Assembly: GCA_028871595.1 (NCBI GenBank)
Contig: JAGWMT010000111.1
Span: forward strand, 1-9,639
Length of the DNA: 9,639 nucleotides
From: Elusimicrobiota bacterium
GTDB taxonomy: Bacteria > Elusimicrobiota > Elusimicrobia > UBA1565 > UBA9628
Direction: 5' to 3'
Under the pieces are notes generated by a model. The model ran no database searches, was not told the DNA's origin, and worked only from the letters and a program-made list of their open reading frames with translations. The position numbers and the translations under genes were made by a program. Of this stretch, positions 6,653-9,639 are shown piece by piece (position 1 is the stretch's first letter; every line of letters begins with the position of its first letter).

Positions 6653-8046
6653 CCAAGACGCGCGCCGCCGTCCTGGCCCTGGCCTGCTTCCTGGCCGGCG
6701 TGGCGGCGACGCGCCTGATGCGCCCCGCCGCCCCCGCGGCGCCGACGGAGGCGACCGTCGTCTTGGGCGACGGGATGACGTCCATCTACACGGGACGCTT
6801 CCGGGAAGCGGTGGCGCGCCTCAGCGCGCTGATCAAGCGCGACGGGCGCGATCCGCGGGCGTACTACTTCCGCGGGCTGGCGTACCGTGAACTGCGGGCG
6901 CTGCCCGAGGCCGTCGCCGACCTGTCGCGCGCCGTCGAGCTGGATCCGACCTTGTCCGGGGCGCGCTACCTGCGCGCGCTGTCGCGGCGGGAGCTGGGGG
7001 ACATCCCGGGCGCCCTCGCCGACGTGGACGCCCTGCTGGCCGCCCCGGGAGCCCGCGCCGACATGCGCGTCCTGCGCGCCGACCTTCTTCAGGAGCTGGG
7101 CCGGGATCGCGAGGCCCTCGACGAGCTTGACCGCGCGCTGGCCCAGAAGCCCGACTCCTATTTCGCTTTGGTGCGCCGCGGAAAGCTGAACTCGCGCCTG
7201 GTCGGCATCGAGACGGGGATCAAGGATGACGACGCCGCGATCGCGCTGGAGCCGCGCCTGGCCGCCGCCTACGTCGCGAAGGCGGGGGGGCTCCGCCAGC
7301 TGCGCCGCTACGACGAGGCGACGACGGCCGCGCGCCTGGCTCTGGAACGCCTGCCCGGCCGCGCCGACATCTACCTGCTGCAGAGCGGCATCGAGAGCGA
7401 CCGCTACCGGTACGACCAGGCCCTCGCCGCGGCGACCGCCGCGATCGGAATCTCGCCCAAGAACTACGAGCCCTGGGTGAAGCGCGCCATCCTGTACCGC
7501 GCCGACGGCGTCAGCCGCGACGACTCGTCCAAGTTCGCTTTGGCCCTGCTCGATCATGACAAGTCCGTGGAGCTGGCGCCGAAGTCTCCCGAGGTGTACC
7601 TGCTGCGCTCGAACACCGAGGTCTGGGCCGACCGCCTGGACAAGGCGCTCGACGACGCGAAGGCCGCGCTGGCGCTGGACCCGCGCAGCGGCGCCGCGCA
7701 GAACGCGATCTGCGACGTGTACCGCATGAAGGGCGAATACGACAAGGCGCTGCCGGCCTGCGACAAATCCATCGACATCGACCCGTACTCCGCCAGCCTG
7801 CGCATCACCCGCGCGCTCACCTTGGAGTCGATGGGCCGCATGAAAGAGGCGCTGAAGGACTGCGACCGCGCGGTCGACTTCGCGCCGAACTCGGTGGAGG
7901 CTTGGTTCCACCGCGGCCACATCCGCGTGCACGCGGGCATGCGCGAGGAAGGGGCGGCGGATCTGCGCAAGGCCCTGTCCCTCGATCCCGGGGACAAGCG
8001 CGTCCGGCGCGCGCTGGACGAGGCCGTCTCGGCGGTGAAATTTTGA
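6649..8046 (+). CDS. TPR-repeat protein with N-terminal signal or membrane anchor
   Basis: This 465-residue protein begins MTKTRAAVLALACFLAG, a basic start plus a hydrophobic stretch to about residue 20. It is probably a Sec signal or an uncleaved anchor that places the rest in the periplasm. A short Ala/Pro-rich linker follows to about 35. The remainder is about eleven 34-residue tetratricopeptide repeats, from about 69 to 449. They show the usual pattern of small residues and a final ALxLDP-like turn, for example AVADLSRAVELDP near 88-100 and ALDDAKAALALDP near 343-355. One repeat near 171-204 is degenerate, and the one near 280-311 carries a small insertion. TPRs bind other proteins; no enzymatic domain is seen. 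The start overlaps the rel stop as ATGA. Cys13 could suggest a lipobox, but the hydrophobic run before it is too short. The specific role is unknown. Confidence 0.85.
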   Translation: MTKTRAAVLALACFLAGVAATRLMRPAAPAAPTEATVVLGDGMTSIYTGRFREAVARLSALIKRDGRDPRAYYFRGLAYRELRALPEAVADLSRAVELDPTLSGARYLRALSRRELGDIPGALADVDALLAAPGARADMRVLRADLLQELGRDREALDELDRALAQKPDSYFALVRRGKLNSRLVGIETGIKDDDAAIALEPRLAAAYVAKAGGLRQLRRYDEATTAARLALERLPGRADIYLLQSGIESDRYRYDQALAAATAAIGISPKNYEPWVKRAILYRADGVSRDDSSKFALALLDHDKSVELAPKSPEVYLLRSNTEVWADRLDKALDDAKAALALDPRSGAAQNAICDVYRMKGEYDKALPACDKSIDIDPYSASLRITRALTLESMGRMKEALKDCDRAVDFAPNSVEAWFHRGHIRVHAGMREEGAADLRKALSLDPGDKRVRRALDEAVSAVKF

Positions 8047-9044
8047 AGCGCCCGCTCGCCGCCGTCTGCGCCGCCGCGCTGGCCGCCGCCGTGCTGGCCG
8101 CCGCCGCCTGCCGCCGCGCCCCCGCCGTCGCTCCGGTGTCCGCGCCGGCCGCCGGGTTCGACGCCTACGCCCGCGGCGACCTGTCCGCGGCCGAGAAGGC
8201 GGCGGGCGACGCGGTGGCCAAGGACCACGACGACGCCCTGGCCCTCAACTGGCGCGGACGCTTGAAGCTGGACCGCCTGGACTTCGAGGGGGCCGAGGAC
8301 GATTTCTCCGAGGCCATCCGCGCCCAGCCGACCTTGGCCGTCGCCTGGTACAACCGCGGCAACGTCCGCATCGACCTGGGGAAGCTCCTGGAAGCGCTGG
8401 GCGACCTGGGCCAGGCCGCGAGACTGGATCCCGACCTGGAGGGCGCGCCGTACTCCGCCGGCCTGGCGAAAAACGCGATGGGCGACTACCGCGGCGCCGC
8501 CGACGCGTTCGCCGTCGCCCTGCGGATCAATCCGGGCATGCGCCAGGCCAAGCTGAACCGCGCGATCGCCTTGGCCGCCTCCGGCGACCGCGAGGCCGCG
8601 CTCCCGCTCCTGGACGACGTGCTGAAGGAAGACCCCGACTCCCTGGGGGCGCTCCTTCAGCGCGGCTCCCTGCGCGAGGACGCGCACGACGCCGCGGGGG
8701 CCGAAGAGGACTACGGCCGGGTGATCGCGCTGGTGCCCGACCAGGCGCTCGGCTACCGCGCGCGCGCGCGCGCCGAGAGGATGGCCCTGAAGCTCGACGA
8801 CGCGATCCGCGACGAATCGCAGGCCGTCCGCCTGGATCCGGCCGACGCCGCGCCGCTCATGGAGCGCGCGCGTTCTTATTACCTGACGAACCGCTACCCG
8901 CAGGCGGTGCAGGACTGGTCGAAGGCCTTGAAGCTCGACCGCGGCCTCTCCCATGAGATTCTCGCCTACATCGAGCAGATCGAGAAGAAGACCGGCGCGA
9001 CGGCGCCGAAAAAGAAGAAGCTCCCCGCACGGAGACGGAAATGA
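8043..9044 (+). CDS. TPR-repeat lipoprotein with a TTG start overlapping the previous gene
   Basis: The frame is open well upstream, but the only start giving a sensible protein is TTG at 8043, which overlaps the previous stop as TTGA. From there the 333-residue product begins MKRPLAAVCAAALAAAV, a basic start and hydrophobic core. Cys23 follows in LAAAAC, a weak lipobox with Ala where Leu is usual at -3, so it is probably an outer- or inner-membrane lipoprotein. Lys-Arg at 2-3 and the hydrophobic run make the TTG choice convincing; a GGTG just upstream may serve ribosome binding. About eight TPR-like repeats cover residues 38 to 310, for example AEDDFSEAIRAQP and DAIRDESQAVRLDP. The C-terminal tail is strongly basic (PKKKKLPARRRK). 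It resembles the preceding TPR gene and may be an old tandem duplicate. Function unknown; protein-protein scaffolding in the envelope is the inference. Confidence 0.83.
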   Translation: MKRPLAAVCAAALAAAVLAAAACRRAPAVAPVSAPAAGFDAYARGDLSAAEKAAGDAVAKDHDDALALNWRGRLKLDRLDFEGAEDDFSEAIRAQPTLAVAWYNRGNVRIDLGKLLEALGDLGQAARLDPDLEGAPYSAGLAKNAMGDYRGAADAFAVALRINPGMRQAKLNRAIALAASGDREAALPLLDDVLKEDPDSLGALLQRGSLREDAHDAAGAEEDYGRVIALVPDQALGYRARARAERMALKLDDAIRDESQAVRLDPADAAPLMERARSYYLTNRYPQAVQDWSKALKLDRGLSHEILAYIEQIEKKTGATAPKKKKLPARRRK

Positions 9045-9639
9045 ACCTTGCCCGCGCCGCGTGCCTGGCCGCCCTCCTTCTCGCCGGCTGTTCGCGGCAG
9101 GCCGAGCGCAACTACAAGAACTGCCTGAAGCTGCGCGTGGGCATGACCAAGGACGCCATGCTCAAGATCATGGGCGCGCCCGAGGACGTGTTTCCCTACG
9201 TCGAGGGCAAGTCCCTCCCCTACCTGAAGGGCCGCACCGCCTACGAGTGGTCGAACCCGGCGTCCATGCCCAGCCCCGACCACGTGAGCGTCTCGGACGA
9301 CGACCAGAAAATCGAGAGCATCCGTTGCTCGGGCGTGGACATCACCGCCCCGGTGTACGTCGAGCCTCCGGCGCCGTCCACCGCGACCGTCGCGGTCTCC
9401 ACGCCGGCGCCCGTCGCCGCGCCGGCGGTCTCCACCGCCGCCGCCGAGCCCGCGCCCGACTTCAAGGCCGCGCTGGCCGCGTACAAGAACAAGGAGCTGG
9501 TCCTCGCCTACAAGATCGCGCGGCCCATGGCCGACGCGGGCAACGCCGACGCCCAGATGCTGATGGGGCTTCTTTATTCGGACGAGCGCGCCCGCGCCGC
9601 CGGCAAGGAGTCCCTCAACGAGGCGCAGAAATGGTTCTA
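9041..9639 (+). CDS. Lipoprotein with BamE/SmpA-like domain, Pro/Ala linker and Sel1-like repeat (3' end outside window)
   Basis: ATG 9041 overlaps the preceding stop as ATGA and has GGAG at 9031-9034. The frame stays open to the window end, giving 199 codons. The first residues MNLARAACLAALLLAGC form a classic lipoprotein signal with lipobox LAGC and Cys17. Residues 24-98 resemble the BamE/SmpA fold: LRVGMTKDAMLKIMGAPEDVF at 31-51, then YEW at 68-70, like the GMT...LGxP...W pattern of outer-membrane assembly lipoproteins. Cys28 and Cys96 could form a disulfide. A low-complexity Pro/Ala/Val/Thr linker covers about 103-139 and contains an in-frame 11-base repeat (9392-9402 and 9425-9435). From about 141 a Sel1-like repeat begins, with ADAGNADAQMLMGLLYS at 164-180 and EAQKWF at 194-199; more repeats probably follow outside. 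The likely location is the outer membrane, periplasmic face. The function is unknown. Confidence 0.82.
   Translation, partial: MNLARAACLAALLLAGCSRQAERNYKNCLKLRVGMTKDAMLKIMGAPEDVFPYVEGKSLPYLKGRTAYEWSNPASMPSPDHVSVSDDDQKIESIRCSGVDITAPVYVEPPAPSTATVAVSTPAPVAAPAVSTAAAEPAPDFKAALAAYKNKELVLAYKIARPMADAGNADAQMLMGLLYSDERARAAGKESLNEAQKWF

Noticed and set aside
8757..8771. Alternating CG run, possible Z-DNA or slippage site
   Set aside because: It encodes an Arg-Ala run within a TPR in a very GC-rich gene and is short; chance explains it.
6622..8954. Two long minus-strand frames opposite the TPR genes (436 and 466 codons)
   Set aside because: Both are antisense shadows of GC-rich TPR coding sequence and have no domain features.
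1..9639. CRISPR, tRNA, insertion sequence, phage or defence genes
   Set aside because: None was seen: there are no spaced direct repeats, transposase motifs or cloverleaf candidates, and nearly every base is in a recognised coding region.

Overview
This is a GC-rich, fully coding stretch of a Gram-negative (lipid A-making) bacterial chromosome. All nine genes lie on the + strand and look like one long operon, cut by the window at both ends. Third codon positions are mostly G or C. The organism is not an enteric: it uses LpxI rather than LpxH, and it places a Gfo/Idh/MocA oxidoreductase between lpxI and lpxB. From memory, that order occurs in Geobacter-like Desulfobacterota and in deep-branching diderm phyla such as Elusimicrobiota and Omnitrophota. 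I cannot settle the phylum from the sequence alone.

The left half (1-5210) is a lipid A block. It holds the 3' end of lpxA (UDP-GlcNAc acyltransferase), lpxI (UDP-2,3-diacylglucosamine pyrophosphatase), a Gfo/Idh/MocA oxidoreductase, lpxB (lipid A disaccharide synthase) and msbA (lipid A flippase). Together these give the first acylation, formation of lipid X, its condensation to the disaccharide, and export of the product. lpxC, lpxD and fabZ are not visible and may lie upstream. lpxK and waaA, which often sit near msbA, are absent here.

The right half (5207-9639) continues without a break into a short RelA/SpoT homologue (HD hydrolase, synthetase and TGS only, no C-terminal regulatory domains). 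Two TPR-repeat envelope proteins follow, then a lipoprotein with a BamE/SmpA-like domain and a Sel1-like repeat that runs off the window.

Six of the eight gene junctions are 4-base start/stop overlaps (five ATGA, one TTGA). lpxA and lpxI are separated by one base. The only real gap is 69 bases before lpxB, and lpxB also has visibly different, more A/T-tolerant codon use. No tRNA, rRNA, CRISPR array, insertion sequence, attachment site or convincing terminator was seen.

Nothing here is clearly a new defence or mobile system. The points most worth a second look are the coupling of an alarmone enzyme to lipid A export, the loss of that enzyme's regulatory domains, an MsbA lacking its Q-loop glutamine, the oxidoreductase of unknown role in the lipid A operon, and the cluster of TPR/Sel1 envelope proteins.
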